Positions 1 to 7,103 are shown, numbered from the stretch's first letter. The stretch: DNA of 30,657 nt from JAIOSM01 sp964565415 (GCA_964565415.1 CAZMEX010000036.1:1-30657), one strand, 5' to 3'. Numbers and translations: made by a program. Notes: generated by a model from the letters alone, not told the origin.

Positions 1-1
1 A

Positions 2-37
2 AGAGATATGAACATAGTTTTTGATGATAAATTTTAA
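2..37 (+). CDS. possible 3' end of an upstream gene (partial)
   Basis: One plus-strand frame is open from the window edge to a TAA at 35-37 and would encode a short C-terminus ending NIVFDDKF. A strong Shine-Dalgarno for the next gene follows 18 bases later, the usual spacing for an operon. It is too short to identify and could be chance. Confidence 0.25.
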   Translation, partial: RDMNIVFDDKF

Positions 38-66
38 AAAAGAGCATAATAAAACAGGAGGTAACA

Positions 67-594
67 ATGAAAAAAAGAATTAATTACTATTGCCAGATAA
101 TATTTATACTTTTAATGTTTACAGCAATACCAGCGTGGGCTACGGATGGTTCTGCAAAATGGGTTTCACCTGCTAATTGGTTTATCTATTTGGTTATTTT
201 AATTGTGTTAATTGGGTCTCTTATTTCTATACTTATCATACGCACTTCTCTTGTTAATGAAAAATGGTCTATAGCAAATGCTTTATCTGAAGGAACACAG
301 CTAACCGAAATTGGAGAAGATGGAAAGGTTATAACTGATGATTCAAATAATCCTCGTATGATAACAAAACTTTATCCAAGCAGCAGTCGTTTGGTTGCGC
401 TTATGGGAATGATAGTTATCTTATTCATGTTTCTTGCCTTTGGTTCGTTTTCTCTTTTTTCTTTTGCAAAAACAGGTGAAATGCCAAACTCAATAAATCA
501 GGTAACCAAATTCCTGTTAGCCGGATTGACTTTGTTTGCTCCCTATGCTGTGAATAAATTATCAAAGTTATTTGAGGGTCTTGCCCCTAAATGA
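67..594 (+). CDS. hypothetical membrane protein with signal peptide
   Basis: I do not recognise this 175-residue protein. It starts at an ATG with a strong AGGAGGT ribosome site at 56-62. Residues 1-25 look like a cleavable signal peptide (basic MKKR, hydrophobic core, then IPAWA). Further hydrophobic segments lie at about 37-59, 108-133 and 147-162, with a hydrophilic stretch at about 60-105 between the first two. Two to three membrane passes are likely. The following gene also encodes a membrane protein, 121 bases downstream on the same strand, so the two may be co-expressed. No catalytic motif is visible. The open frame, ribosome site and signal peptide make it a real gene; its function is unknown. 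Confidence 0.75.
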   Translation: MKKRINYYCQIIFILLMFTAIPAWATDGSAKWVSPANWFIYLVILIVLIGSLISILIIRTSLVNEKWSIANALSEGTQLTEIGEDGKVITDDSNNPRMITKLYPSSSRLVALMGMIVILFMFLAFGSFSLFSFAKTGEMPNSINQVTKFLLAGLTLFAPYAVNKLSKLFEGLAPK

Positions 595-715
595 TAAGCA
601 TGGCATGAAATATAGAATTACTGATTTTTGAAAACCACTTTTTCTACAGGCTTGTTGTGTAGTCCAAAGTGGGAATAAATCAAAGGTTCAAAAGGTAATT
701 TAAGAGGTAATGTAG

Positions 716-1765
716 ATGGATTTTTTCGATATAATAAAAGAACTCCGCAAAGGTGAGCCAGATATTCAAAAGGCTTATAAGGCAATGAAAGTTTTAGGAT
801 GGATCTGCATTGTTGGTGCAATATGGAATTATGCAATTTATTATCTTGCTCCCTTTGATGAAAGCCCCTTTGATCTTCCAGCCAGTTTCCCTTACTTCGC
901 GTTAATATCTTTCCTGTTTCTTGGGGGACTTTTTTTATATTCATCCCAGAACATTAAAAGAATGAACCCCATTGGCAAAAGAGTTGGTCAAGTAGCTGTT
1001 GCGTTATTGGTTGCTCTATTTGTTGTTTTTATGTTTTTCATGTTTCTTAAAGACACCTTCCCTGTTGATGATGGTCAATTCTCAATCATTTTTACTATTT
1101 TTATTATTATTTTTATTGCTCAGTTTGGAGTGCCTGCTTATTATGGTATCCTATATTTGGGACGACTTCCGATACAAGAAGACAATTTTGAAAAAAGAAG
1201 GTTTGAGCCTGAATGTATAGTCAAGGTGATGGAGGAAGAGAAAAGCCATAACAATCCAATTCCTCAGAAAAAATATAAAGATGCACTTTTCCCATTTGGT
1301 ATTTTTGGCACCTTTGCACTACTTATTACAATTCCATTAACTTTGTTTTTTGTAATTGAAAGGTTTGGGGATCCAAAACAGATGGCATTTATGTTTATGC
1401 CAATTTTCTTTTTTGTTTTTTTTACACCAGTAGCCTATAATTTTTTTCCATCTACATTTCAGAAACAAAGAAACCTTCTTGCATCATTTACAGGTGGGGG
1501 TTCCATATTTTTGCTAAACGGAACCTGGCCTTTTTTTAGACTTATTGTCTATAACGATGGTCTGGAAATCCGTGTGATGTTTCATAGGTTTTTTATTCCC
1601 TATGATAAAATGGAAGACATCCCTGAAAAAGTCAGCTTTTTCACCCGCGGTATTTTAATCAAGTCAAATCTTCCAGGTGTTCCATCAGGGATTCGTTATC
1701 AAGGATTCAGAATGAAAAGAATTGTAAAAATAATAACCCGGAATAGAAATAGATTCCTCTTATGA
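716..1765 (+). CDS. hypothetical polytopic membrane protein
   Basis: This 349-residue protein is not one I recognise. The start ATG has AAGAGG at about 702-707 as ribosome site. The short N-terminal cytoplasmic segment (about residues 1-22) is followed by hydrophobic segments at about 25-48, 62-76, 93-113, 122-147, 193-214, 225-243 and 258-272. That suggests six or seven membrane helices. The last 75 residues are polar and basic (ending RNRNRFLL), with an aromatic-rich stretch near 270-290. This tail has the feel of a soluble PH-like or DUF-type end, but I cannot name a family. The layout of TM bundle plus basic tail and the preceding signal-peptide membrane protein suggest an inner-membrane pair of unknown role. 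Confidence 0.7.
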   Translation: MDFFDIIKELRKGEPDIQKAYKAMKVLGWICIVGAIWNYAIYYLAPFDESPFDLPASFPYFALISFLFLGGLFLYSSQNIKRMNPIGKRVGQVAVALLVALFVVFMFFMFLKDTFPVDDGQFSIIFTIFIIIFIAQFGVPAYYGILYLGRLPIQEDNFEKRRFEPECIVKVMEEEKSHNNPIPQKKYKDALFPFGIFGTFALLITIPLTLFFVIERFGDPKQMAFMFMPIFFFVFFTPVAYNFFPSTFQKQRNLLASFTGGGSIFLLNGTWPFFRLIVYNDGLEIRVMFHRFFIPYDKMEDIPEKVSFFTRGILIKSNLPGVPSGIRYQGFRMKRIVKIITRNRNRFLL

Positions 1766-1808
1766 CAAAAGCATAATGGATATTTTCACAGTGTTGATAA
1801 TATTAACA

Positions 1809-1832
1809 GCACCAATTTTTTTTATTTGGTGC
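1809..1832. terminator. weak hairpin after the membrane-protein pair
   Basis: GCACCAA (1809-1815) and TTGGTGC (1826-1832) form a 7-bp stem around a T-rich 10-base loop. No clean T-run follows the stem, so it is a weak terminator candidate at most. It separates the membrane-protein genes from hldE. Confidence 0.3.
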
Positions 1833-1853
1833 GATAAATGTTAGTATCAATAC

Positions 1854-1884
1854 TTGCAGGTTTAAAATTGATTTATAATATAAA
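1854..1884 (+). promoter_or_regulatory. candidate promoter for hldE-pgeF-selD
   Basis: TTGCAG (1854-1859) and TATAAA (1879-1884) are 19 bases apart. A perfect TATAAT overlaps at 1874-1879 but would be only 14 bases from the same -35. The surroundings are AT-rich, so such matches occur by chance; the call is weak and rests on its position upstream of hldE. Confidence 0.3.
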
Positions 1885-1926
1885 TACTGTTATGAGTAAA
1901 AATATAAAATAAGGTTATTATGATTT

Positions 1927-2418
1927 ATGGATAAAAAAAAAATTATAAGCTTTGATAAGATTAGATCATTTGCCATGGACAGAAAAAATCTTGGGGATAA
2001 AATAGTCTTTACCAATGGCTGCTTTGATATTCTCCATGCAGGGCATATAAATTATTTGAATCGTGCCCGTTCGTTTGGTGATTTGCTTATGATTGGTTTG
2101 AATTCCGATGCCTCCATAAAATTGATTAAAGGTGCAGATAGACCCATTATTGAACAATATCAGAGAGCATTGGTTCTCTCTGCACTCTCCTGTGTTGATT
2201 GTATTGTTTTGTTTGATGATAAAGACCCTGAAAATTTAATAAAAGAGGTGATGCCTGATGTCCTTGTTAAAGGTGCTGACTGGGAAGAGGACGATATTGT
2301 AGGATCTGATATTGTAAAACAAAACAGTGGTGTCATAAAACGAGTTGAATTTGAAGTAGATATTTCCACAACTCAGATCATAAAAAAAATCAACGGGCTT
2401 TTCCATGGCAAAAAGTAA
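1927..2418 (+). CDS. rfaE2: D-glycero-beta-D-manno-heptose 1-phosphate adenylyltransferase
   Basis: This enzyme transfers AMP from ATP to heptose 1-phosphate to make ADP-heptose, the precursor of the LPS inner core. The 163-residue protein contains only the nucleotidyltransferase half of bifunctional HldE. Visible hallmarks are FTNGCFDILHAGH (28-40, with the HxGH nucleotide-binding motif), the GLNSD and KGADRP stretches at 57-72, VLVKGADW at 112-119 and the C-terminal ISTTQII. The kinase half is absent, so a separate RfaE1-type kinase would be expected elsewhere. The ATG at 1927 has AAGG (1911-1914) upstream at long spacing. The last 14 bases overlap the start of pgeF, which suggests translational coupling. 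Confidence 0.93.
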   Translation: MDKKKIISFDKIRSFAMDRKNLGDKIVFTNGCFDILHAGHINYLNRARSFGDLLMIGLNSDASIKLIKGADRPIIEQYQRALVLSALSCVDCIVLFDDKDPENLIKEVMPDVLVKGADWEEDDIVGSDIVKQNSGVIKRVEFEVDISTTQIIKKINGLFHGKK

Positions 2419-3169
2419 GAATACAAGCAAGCCTGAAAAGCTTGAATTTACCAATCTAAAAGTTTTTCCCCAAATTGTTCATTCTGTTTTTACAAGAAGG
2501 GGAGGAGTTAGTAACCACCCGTTTGATTCATTGAATGTCAGCTTTTCCATCGGTGATAAAGAAGCTTTTGTCGCAGAAAACAGAAGTAGAATTTTGCATG
2601 TGTTAGATAGAAATTGCACTGCTGTGTTCATAGATCAGGTGCATGAAGATAATATAATTGTAATCAAAGATAATAAAATTGAAAAATTTTTGTATAAAGC
2701 AGATGGTGTAATAACTAATATAAGGGGAAAACTTCTTTTTATTCAGGTTGCTGATTGCCAATCAGTTATGATGTTTGATCCTGAAAAGAATGTTATTGCC
2801 AATGTTCACTCTGGATGGCGGGGCAGTGTTAAAAACATTATTGGCAAATGTGTAGATACCATGCGGGAAGAGTTTGGCAGCAACCCGGGACATATCATTG
2901 CTGGAATCAGCCCTTCCCTGGGTCCTTGTTGCGCTGAATTCATCAATTATAAAACAGAACTTCCTGAAAATTTCTGGAAATTTAAAACAAAAGAGAGTTT
3001 TAATTTTGATTTTTGGGAAATAAGTTTTTATCAACTTTTACAAAAAGGTGTAAGGGCAGACAATATTGAAAATATGAATATTTGCACAAAATGTTTCTCC
3101 AAAACATTTTTCTCATACAGAAAAGAAAACCTTACTGGTAGGTTTGCATGCGTCATTGGATTGATTTAA
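2405..3169 (+). CDS. pgeF: PgeF/YfiH-family multicopper-oxidase-like (laccase domain) protein
   Basis: This is a 254-residue member of the YfiH/PgeF (DUF152, 'polyphenol oxidase') family. In E. coli the homologue hydrolyses mis-incorporated L-Ser or Gly from UDP-MurNAc and so edits peptidoglycan precursors; related proteins act on purine nucleosides. The signature is clear: FTRRGGVS (29-36), DQVH (77-80), VADCQS (115-120) and ANVHSGWRG (132-140). His80, Cys118 and His135 match the conserved metal-site residues. The later GISPSLGPCC stretch (167-176) is also typical. The length is usual for the family. The start ATG lies inside the 3' end of rfaE2, in another frame. Which of the reported activities applies here cannot be seen from the sequence. 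Confidence 0.9.
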   Translation: MAKSKNTSKPEKLEFTNLKVFPQIVHSVFTRRGGVSNHPFDSLNVSFSIGDKEAFVAENRSRILHVLDRNCTAVFIDQVHEDNIIVIKDNKIEKFLYKADGVITNIRGKLLFIQVADCQSVMMFDPEKNVIANVHSGWRGSVKNIIGKCVDTMREEFGSNPGHIIAGISPSLGPCCAEFINYKTELPENFWKFKTKESFNFDFWEISFYQLLQKGVRADNIENMNICTKCFSKTFFSYRKENLTGRFACVIGLI

Positions 3170-3202
3170 AATTTTGCTGGCATATTAAAATGAAAATTAA
3201 GT

Positions 3203-4246
3203 ATGGAAGATAAATTTTTATTAACTGAAAAAGTCAGAGGCTCAGGTTGAGCTGCAAAACTTGATCCAGGGACGCTGGATCGAATTATTAAGAAGCTTGA
3301 CATTAAGAAACACCCTGATTTGTTAGTTGGGATTGACACATCTGATGATGCAGGGGTTTATAAAATAAGCCCTGACATGGCACTGGTGCAAACTCTGGAT
3401 TTTCTTACCCCTGTTACTAACTCCCCCTATGAGTTTGGGCAGATTGCAGCTGCCAATTCTTTAAGCGATGTATATGCCATGGGAGGAACACCGCTTACTG
3501 CAATGAATATTGTCTGTTTTTCCTGTGATGAGCTTGATGAAGATATTTTAAGCGAGACCCTCAAGGGCGGGATGGATAAAATTAATGAGTCTGGGGCAGT
3601 CCTTGTTGGAGGGCACAGTGTAGATGATAAGGAGTTCAAGTATGGACTTTCAGTAACAGGTATGGTTCATCCAAAAAAAATTTGGACAAATAATGGATTG
3701 GGTTCAGGGGAGGCTTTGATTTTAACTAAACCTTTGGGATCTGGTATTATTGCAACTGCAATCAAGGCAAAGCTTGCAAATAATGACATCTCCAATAACG
3801 CTTTTCGAGTCATGTCTAAATTGAATAAAGATGCAGCAGAGGTTTTAAAGGAGTTTAAGGTTAATGCCTGTACTGATATTACAGGCTTTGGTCTTGGAGG
3901 ACACTTATTTGAAATGGCAAAGGCTTCAAAGAAAAAAATAATATTATTTTCTAAAAAGGTGCCGGTAATAGCAGGAGTAAAAGAGTTTGCAATGATGGGT
4001 ATGATACCTGCAGGTGCCCATAAAAACAGGAAGTTTTGTCAAGCTGATTTAAAAATTGATTCAAGTGTTGGAAGGGTACACCAGGATATTATATTTGATC
4101 CGCAAACTTCGGGAGGACTTGTTGCAAGTATTAAAAAAGAAGAGGCTGACTTATGTTGCTCTAAATTAATAAAAGCAGGAGTACAGGCTGAGATTATAGG
4201 AGAAGTCAATGAAGGTTGTCTTCAAGGGTTCCTTGAAATTATATGA
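3203..4246 (+). CDS. selD: selenide, water dikinase, selenocysteine-containing (TGA recoded)
   Basis: SelD makes selenophosphate from selenide and ATP, the selenium donor for selenocysteine and selenouridine. The gene must be read through an in-frame TGA at 3248-3250. From ATG 3203 the product begins MEDKFLLTEKVRGSG-U-AAKL, with Sec at residue 16 in the place of the catalytic Cys17 of E. coli SelD; the catalytic Lys follows at residue 19. The whole protein is then 347 residues, the same length as the E. coli enzyme. Downstream family motifs are intact: VGIDTSDDAGV, the DFLTP metal-binding Asp region, ADVYAMGG-like SDVYAMGG, DITGFGLGGH, and DPQTSGG near the end. A SECIS-like hairpin follows the TGA. 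A gene caller that stops at TGA would begin at 3320 and lose the active site. The start lacks a strong Shine-Dalgarno and lies 33 bases after pgeF, so coupling is possible. Confidence 0.95.
3261..3283 (+). promoter_or_regulatory. bacterial SECIS-like hairpin for selD Sec16
   Basis: GATCCAG (3263-3269) and CTGGATC (3275-3281) form a perfect 7-bp stem with the 5-base loop GGACG. U-G and U-A pairs at the base (3262/3282, 3261/3283) extend it to 9 bp. The loop starts 19 bases after the TGA and opens with GG, which fits the bacterial SECIS model read by SelB. The hairpin lies inside coding sequence, as expected in bacteria. Confidence 0.8.
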
Positions 4247-4255
4247 TCATTTTTA

Positions 4256-4284
4256 TTGACTTAAATAAAACCATATGATATTTG
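4256..4284 (+). promoter_or_regulatory. candidate promoter for the F0 ATP synthase operon
   Basis: TTGACT (4256-4261) is followed after 17 bases by TATTTG (4279-4284). The -35 is good and the -10 is weak. It lies between the selD stop and the TTG start of atpZ, the right place for an atp promoter. Confidence 0.4.
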
Positions 4285-4313
4285 CTTTTGAGGTAATATA
4301 AAAAGGCTTAACA

Positions 4314-4532
4314 TTGAAAAAAGAAAGATTCAGCAATTTTAGGGAGTTAGGTTATTATAGTAGCCTTGGTCTTTCAGTCTCATTGGCAATTTTCATTGGT
4401 CTTTTTTTTGGAGTGTGGCTCGATAAAAAATTTGGTACAAACCCGATCTGGACATTGATTGGATTAGGAATGGGGATTGTAGCCGGATTTAGAAATCTTA
4501 TCAAAGCCATGAATAAAGCTAAGAAGGGTTAG
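4314..4532 (+). CDS. atpZ: AtpZ/AtpI-like small membrane protein of the F0 operon
   Basis: This 72-residue protein has two hydrophobic helices at about 15-35 and 44-61, joined by a short loop containing GVWLDKKFGT. That is the typical pattern of the AtpZ / 'F0F1 ATPase assembly protein I' family found first in many atp operons. Such proteins are linked to c-ring assembly or Mg2+/Ca2+ supply. The start is TTG at 4314, supported by AGG at 4304-4306; an in-frame ATG at 4275 runs into a TAA, so TTG is the only sensible start. It is followed 11 bases later by a second subunit I-type gene. The call relies on length, topology and operon position. Confidence 0.8.
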   Translation: MKKERFSNFRELGYYSSLGLSVSLAIFIGLFFGVWLDKKFGTNPIWTLIGLGMGIVAGFRNLIKAMNKAKKG

Positions 4533-4543
4533 GGACGGTAAGT

Positions 4544-4948
4544 ATGGAGACAACAAAAAGATTGGTTGATTTTATAAGTAAATCAAACTTGTTTCTTTGT
4601 ATTTTGCTGACTCTTTGCAGCTTGTTAATTACTCCCTATAAATTTACTTTGGGAGTTATATTGGGAGCATTTATTGCGGGATCAAGTTTTCATTTGCTAA
4701 AAAGAACTTTAAACAATGCATTTGAACACCCGGAAAATGTTGCTCAAAAAGGGCGGGCTGTATTAATTAACGTCCTTGTTAAATATTATATCAGATTTAC
4801 AATAAGCGGATTCCTCATTTTTTTACTTATTGCAGGGCATGTTGTAAATCCTTTGGGGTTGTTAGCAGGGCTTTCAGTCGTTGTTGCCAGTATTTTTTTA
4901 GCAACGGCGTTTGAATTAAAAAGACTTATTTTCAAGGAGGCAGTGTAA
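4544..4948 (+). CDS. atpI: ATP synthase subunit I-like protein
   Basis: A 134-residue, four-helix membrane protein (hydrophobic at about 15-29, 34-52, 84-101 and 105-121) between atpZ and atpB. It matches the ATP synthase I chain family in size, topology and position. The loop at 54-75 carries the polar sequence KRTLNNAFEHPENV. Members assist assembly of the c ring and are not part of the catalytic machine. The ATG at 4544 follows atpZ by 11 bases, with GGGACGG upstream as a modest ribosome site. It ends 2 bases before the atpB ATG, so the operon is tightly coupled. Sequence conservation in this family is low, so position is a large part of the evidence. Confidence 0.8.
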   Translation: METTKRLVDFISKSNLFLCILLTLCSLLITPYKFTLGVILGAFIAGSSFHLLKRTLNNAFEHPENVAQKGRAVLINVLVKYYIRFTISGFLIFLLIAGHVVNPLGLLAGLSVVVASIFLATAFELKRLIFKEAV

Positions 4949-4950
4949 GG

Positions 4951-5640
4951 ATGACACATCCATATATGTTTTTAGTGAAATTATTTGAGACAATAGGATT
5001 AGGGCATTGGGCCCATAGCAACCCCCACGTGATTTATATGTGGGCTGCAATGATAGTAATGATAATTTTCGGATGGCTTGCCGGGAAAAATGTTCAGCTT
5101 GTTCCAAAAATGATGCAAAATGTATTTGAGGTGCTGATTTCAGGGCTTGAAGAATTCATGGTAACTGTTACAGGTGAAGAGGGAAGATGGGTTTTTCCAT
5201 TTACAGCCACTCTGTTTCTTTTTATTTTTCTGGGTAATTTAATGGGTCTTGTCCCTGGATTATTTCCTCCCACTGCCAATATTAACACAACTTTGGGATT
5301 AGCATTGGTTGCGGTCCCCTTTTCCTGGGCTGTAGGTATTAAGTACCATGGAGTAAAATATATTAAACATTTTTGTGGACCTGTCTGGTGGATGATCCCC
5401 CTGATGCTTCCCATTGAATTCATAGGTCATCTTGCAAGAGTTCTTTCTCTTACACTTCGTCTTTTTGGAAATATGATGGGTCATGAACTTGTTGTGGGGA
5501 TTTTATTGGGACTTGGAGGATTGTTTCTTGCTCCACTTCCAGTAATGGCTCTTGGAGTCTTTGTTGCATTGGTTCAGGCGTTTGTATTTTTTCTGCTTTC
5601 AACCATGTATCTTAGCGAAGCAATTGCAGAATCACATTAA
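4951..5640 (+). CDS. atpB: F0F1 ATP synthase subunit a
   Basis: Subunit a forms the two half-channels that carry the coupling ion to and from the c ring in the inner membrane. The 229-residue protein contains the diagnostic stretch LTLRLFGNMMGHE (167-179). Arg170 corresponds to the essential Arg210 of E. coli subunit a. Also typical are FLFIFLGNLMGLVPGLFPPT (89-108), where the family carries a conserved Asn and Pro, and the C-terminal helix ending STMYLSEAIAESH. Five or six membrane helices are visible. An AAGGAGG ribosome site precedes the ATG, overlapping the end of atpI. The F1 genes and subunit b are not here. A separate F0 operon is known from sulfate-reducing deltaproteobacteria. Confidence 0.97.
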   Translation: MTHPYMFLVKLFETIGLGHWAHSNPHVIYMWAAMIVMIIFGWLAGKNVQLVPKMMQNVFEVLISGLEEFMVTVTGEEGRWVFPFTATLFLFIFLGNLMGLVPGLFPPTANINTTLGLALVAVPFSWAVGIKYHGVKYIKHFCGPVWWMIPLMLPIEFIGHLARVLSLTLRLFGNMMGHELVVGILLGLGGLFLAPLPVMALGVFVALVQAFVFFLLSTMYLSEAIAESH

Positions 5641-5654
5641 TAGTTTCGTAGTTT

Positions 5655-5676
5655 ACGGGAACTGGAAGAAGCCCGT
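5655..5676 (+). promoter_or_regulatory. small hairpin in the atpB-atpE leader
   Basis: ACGGG (5655-5659) pairs with CCCGT (5672-5676) around a 12-base loop in the 67-base spacer before atpE. A strong AAAGGAG ribosome site (5695-5701) follows, 6 bases before the ATG. Subunit c is needed in many copies per complex, so a leader that favours its translation is plausible. The stem itself is short. Confidence 0.35.
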
Positions 5677-5707
5677 TTAGTTATATATAATTTTAAAGGA
5701 GTTTAAA

Positions 5708-5974
5708 ATGGAATTTTTTATCGCAAGTGTTTGGGCAGCAGGTTTAGCTATTGGAATTGCTGCATTTGGTTGTGGTCTCGCCCAGGGGTTTGGTCTTAAC
5801 GGCGCAGTAACTGGTATTGCAAGAAACCCTGAAGCATCGGGTAAGATTACAACTACTCTAATTATTGGTCTTGCACTGATTGAGTCTCTTTGTATTTATG
5901 CATTGGTTGTTGCATTGATTCTTCTTTTTGCACATCCACAAGCTGCTGATATGGCAAAGTTATTGGCTCATTAA
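5708..5974 (+). CDS. atpE: F0F1 ATP synthase subunit c
   Basis: Subunit c forms the rotating ring that binds the coupling ion. The 88-residue protein is a two-helix hairpin with the polar loop ARNPEASGK (38-46) that contacts F1. Glu59 in the second helix is the ion-binding carboxylate. Its neighbourhood, IES (58-60) with Tyr64, together with Gln26 in helix 1, matches the Na+-coordination residues of Ilyobacter-type c rings (Gln32, Glu65, Ser66, Tyr70). The Thr after Ser and the Pro before Gln of those proteins are replaced here (Leu61, Cys22). Na+ coupling is therefore possible but not shown. The gene is the last of the operon, followed by a strong terminator. Confidence 0.97.
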   Translation: MEFFIASVWAAGLAIGIAAFGCGLAQGFGLNGAVTGIARNPEASGKITTTLIIGLALIESLCIYALVVALILLFAHPQAADMAKLLAH

Positions 5975-6025
5975 TATTTTTGCAGACTTTTGTTACTATC
6001 TGCTATAAATAGATAGCTTGATTAA

Positions 6026-6069
6026 AAAGAGGGGTTGAATTTTTCAAGAATTCAACCCCTCTTTGTTTT
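6026..6069 (+). terminator. rho-independent terminator of the atp F0 operon
   Basis: A 16-bp perfect stem pairs 6026-6041 with 6049-6064 around a 7-base loop. The core is GAGGGGTTGAATT and its complement, followed by TTTGTTTT. It lies 51 bases after atpE. The A-rich 5' side makes it potentially bidirectional. Confidence 0.9.
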
Positions 6070-6107
6070 GATATATACTATCAAATAATCAGTGTTGTAA
6101 ATTTAAC

Positions 6108-6136
6108 TTGCACAAAGAAATATATATTGCTATATA
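6108..6136 (+). promoter_or_regulatory. promoter for the PilZ-ParA operon
   Basis: TTGCAC (6108-6113) and TATATA (6131-6136) are 17 bases apart. TG at 6128-6129 gives an extended -10, and a perfect TATAAT overlaps at 6133-6138. The site lies after the atp terminator and about 50 bases before the PilZ start. Confidence 0.55.
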
Positions 6137-6188
6137 ATTAAAGGCAAAGTATAGTCGTTCTATAGAAGTCATGTAATTAGGAGACAAA

Positions 6189-6626
6189 ATGGGCGGACAT
6201 TCATTAGATTTTTATAATTTGGAAGAGTCTGATTTAGATTCCGCTGCAAGACAGTTTTTTCGTGTATCAATATGTGAAAATGATAAATATTTTGTTAAAG
6301 TTGATCAAAAAAAGCATCTCCTTGTTGACTTAAGTGTTAATGGAATGTGTTTCCTTGTTGATTCCGGCAAAGAATTTCCCATTGGAACTATTATGTCTGG
6401 ATGTGAGTTAGTGCTTAATGAAGATTCAATAAAGTGCCTTAAGGGTAAAGTTGTCCATAACTCCTCTGAGTCAGTAGATAGTGATCATGATATGACTACA
6501 CAATGGTTGTGTGGGGTTACATGGAGTGATCTTGACTCAAAAAAAGAAGAGTTGATAGAATCAGTAGTCAAAGTTTTAAAAAAGAGGAATTTGTCTGAGA
6601 ACAATATAAGCGATATTGGAGAATAG
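6189..6626 (+). CDS. PilZ domain protein (probable c-di-GMP receptor)
   Basis: This 145-residue cytoplasmic protein is essentially a single PilZ domain. The two c-di-GMP-binding motifs are present and correctly spaced: RxxxR as RQFFR (21-25) and DxSxxG as DLSVNG (47-52). The following residues have the beta-strand pattern of the barrel, ending with a WLCGVTW strand at about 113-119. After that comes a charged helix (SKKEELIESVVKVLKKRN), as in many PilZ proteins. There is no attached output domain, so it probably works by binding a partner. The best candidates are the charged protein and the ParA-like ATPase that follow it in the same operon (gap 15 bases, then a TAGTG overlap). AGGAGA at about 6179-6184 supports the ATG. 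Confidence 0.88.
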   Translation: MGGHSLDFYNLEESDLDSAARQFFRVSICENDKYFVKVDQKKHLLVDLSVNGMCFLVDSGKEFPIGTIMSGCELVLNEDSIKCLKGKVVHNSSESVDSDHDMTTQWLCGVTWSDLDSKKEELIESVVKVLKKRNLSENNISDIGE

Positions 6627-6641
6627 GAGGATCAGGCAGTA

Positions 6642-7103
6642 ATGAGTGATAAAAAAGAACGAATTGATTATATTCTTACTCAGGATGTTGAGGACAATCA
6701 AGACAGTGCTAAGTTAGATAGCCTTTTATATCGAGATAAAGGCAAAGAGGATAAGGGGAAAGGAAATAGTGCCTCCAACGATAACAACTCTGAGAACACA
6801 TCAATGTTATCTTTCATGTGGGGCGATAGAAAAGGAAGCAAGAAAAGGAAAAAGAAAAAACCCTTAGTTGCTAATGCCCCTCAGTATAAGAACCTGCTAA
6901 AGCCGGAAGGGAAAACAATAATTCGGAAAGGTAAGAATGCAGTAGAGATTTCTAAAGATGATATCTCTTTGAAATTAAGCGATTCCGAAGAGGGAAAACT
7001 CAAGCTGAAAGTTTCTGTTGGCAAAAGAAAAGATGTTTCAAAAAAACAATTAGCAAAAATTGCAATGAATGCTATTATTAAGGAATTAACGAAGGAGGAA
7101 TAG
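6642..7103 (+). CDS. hypothetical highly charged protein between PilZ and ParA genes
   Basis: I do not recognise this 153-residue protein. It is very rich in Lys, Asp, Glu, Ser and Asn. Residues about 33-53 are low-complexity (DKGKEDKGKG, then an Asn/Ser-rich stretch). They are followed by a short hydrophobic patch MLSFMW (55-60) and a run of basic residues KKRKKKKP (67-74). The C-terminal half (about 88-153) has alternating strands and a final amphipathic helix, and may form a small domain. This organisation suggests a flexible adaptor or a DNA/membrane-interacting linker; that is inference. GGAGG lies upstream of the ATG, and its TAG stop overlaps the GTG start of the ATPase gene by one base. 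It is in any case translated with its two neighbours. Confidence 0.75.
   Translation: MSDKKERIDYILTQDVEDNQDSAKLDSLLYRDKGKEDKGKGNSASNDNNSENTSMLSFMWGDRKGSKKRKKKKPLVANAPQYKNLLKPEGKTIIRKGKNAVEISKDDISLKLSDSEEGKLKLKVSVGKRKDVSKKQLAKIAMNAIIKELTKEE

Noticed and set aside
618..944. 108-residue minus-strand open frame
   Set aside because: It is antisense to the start of a membrane-protein gene and has no ribosome site or recognisable features.
3320..4246. SelD as a shorter protein starting at the TTG at 3320
   Set aside because: It would lack the conserved N-terminal catalytic segment. Reading through the TGA at 3248-3250 restores it.
5975..6188. Missing F1 genes as a sign of a broken atp operon
   Set aside because: A strong terminator closes the F0 unit, and a separate F0 operon is normal in sulfate-reducing deltaproteobacteria.
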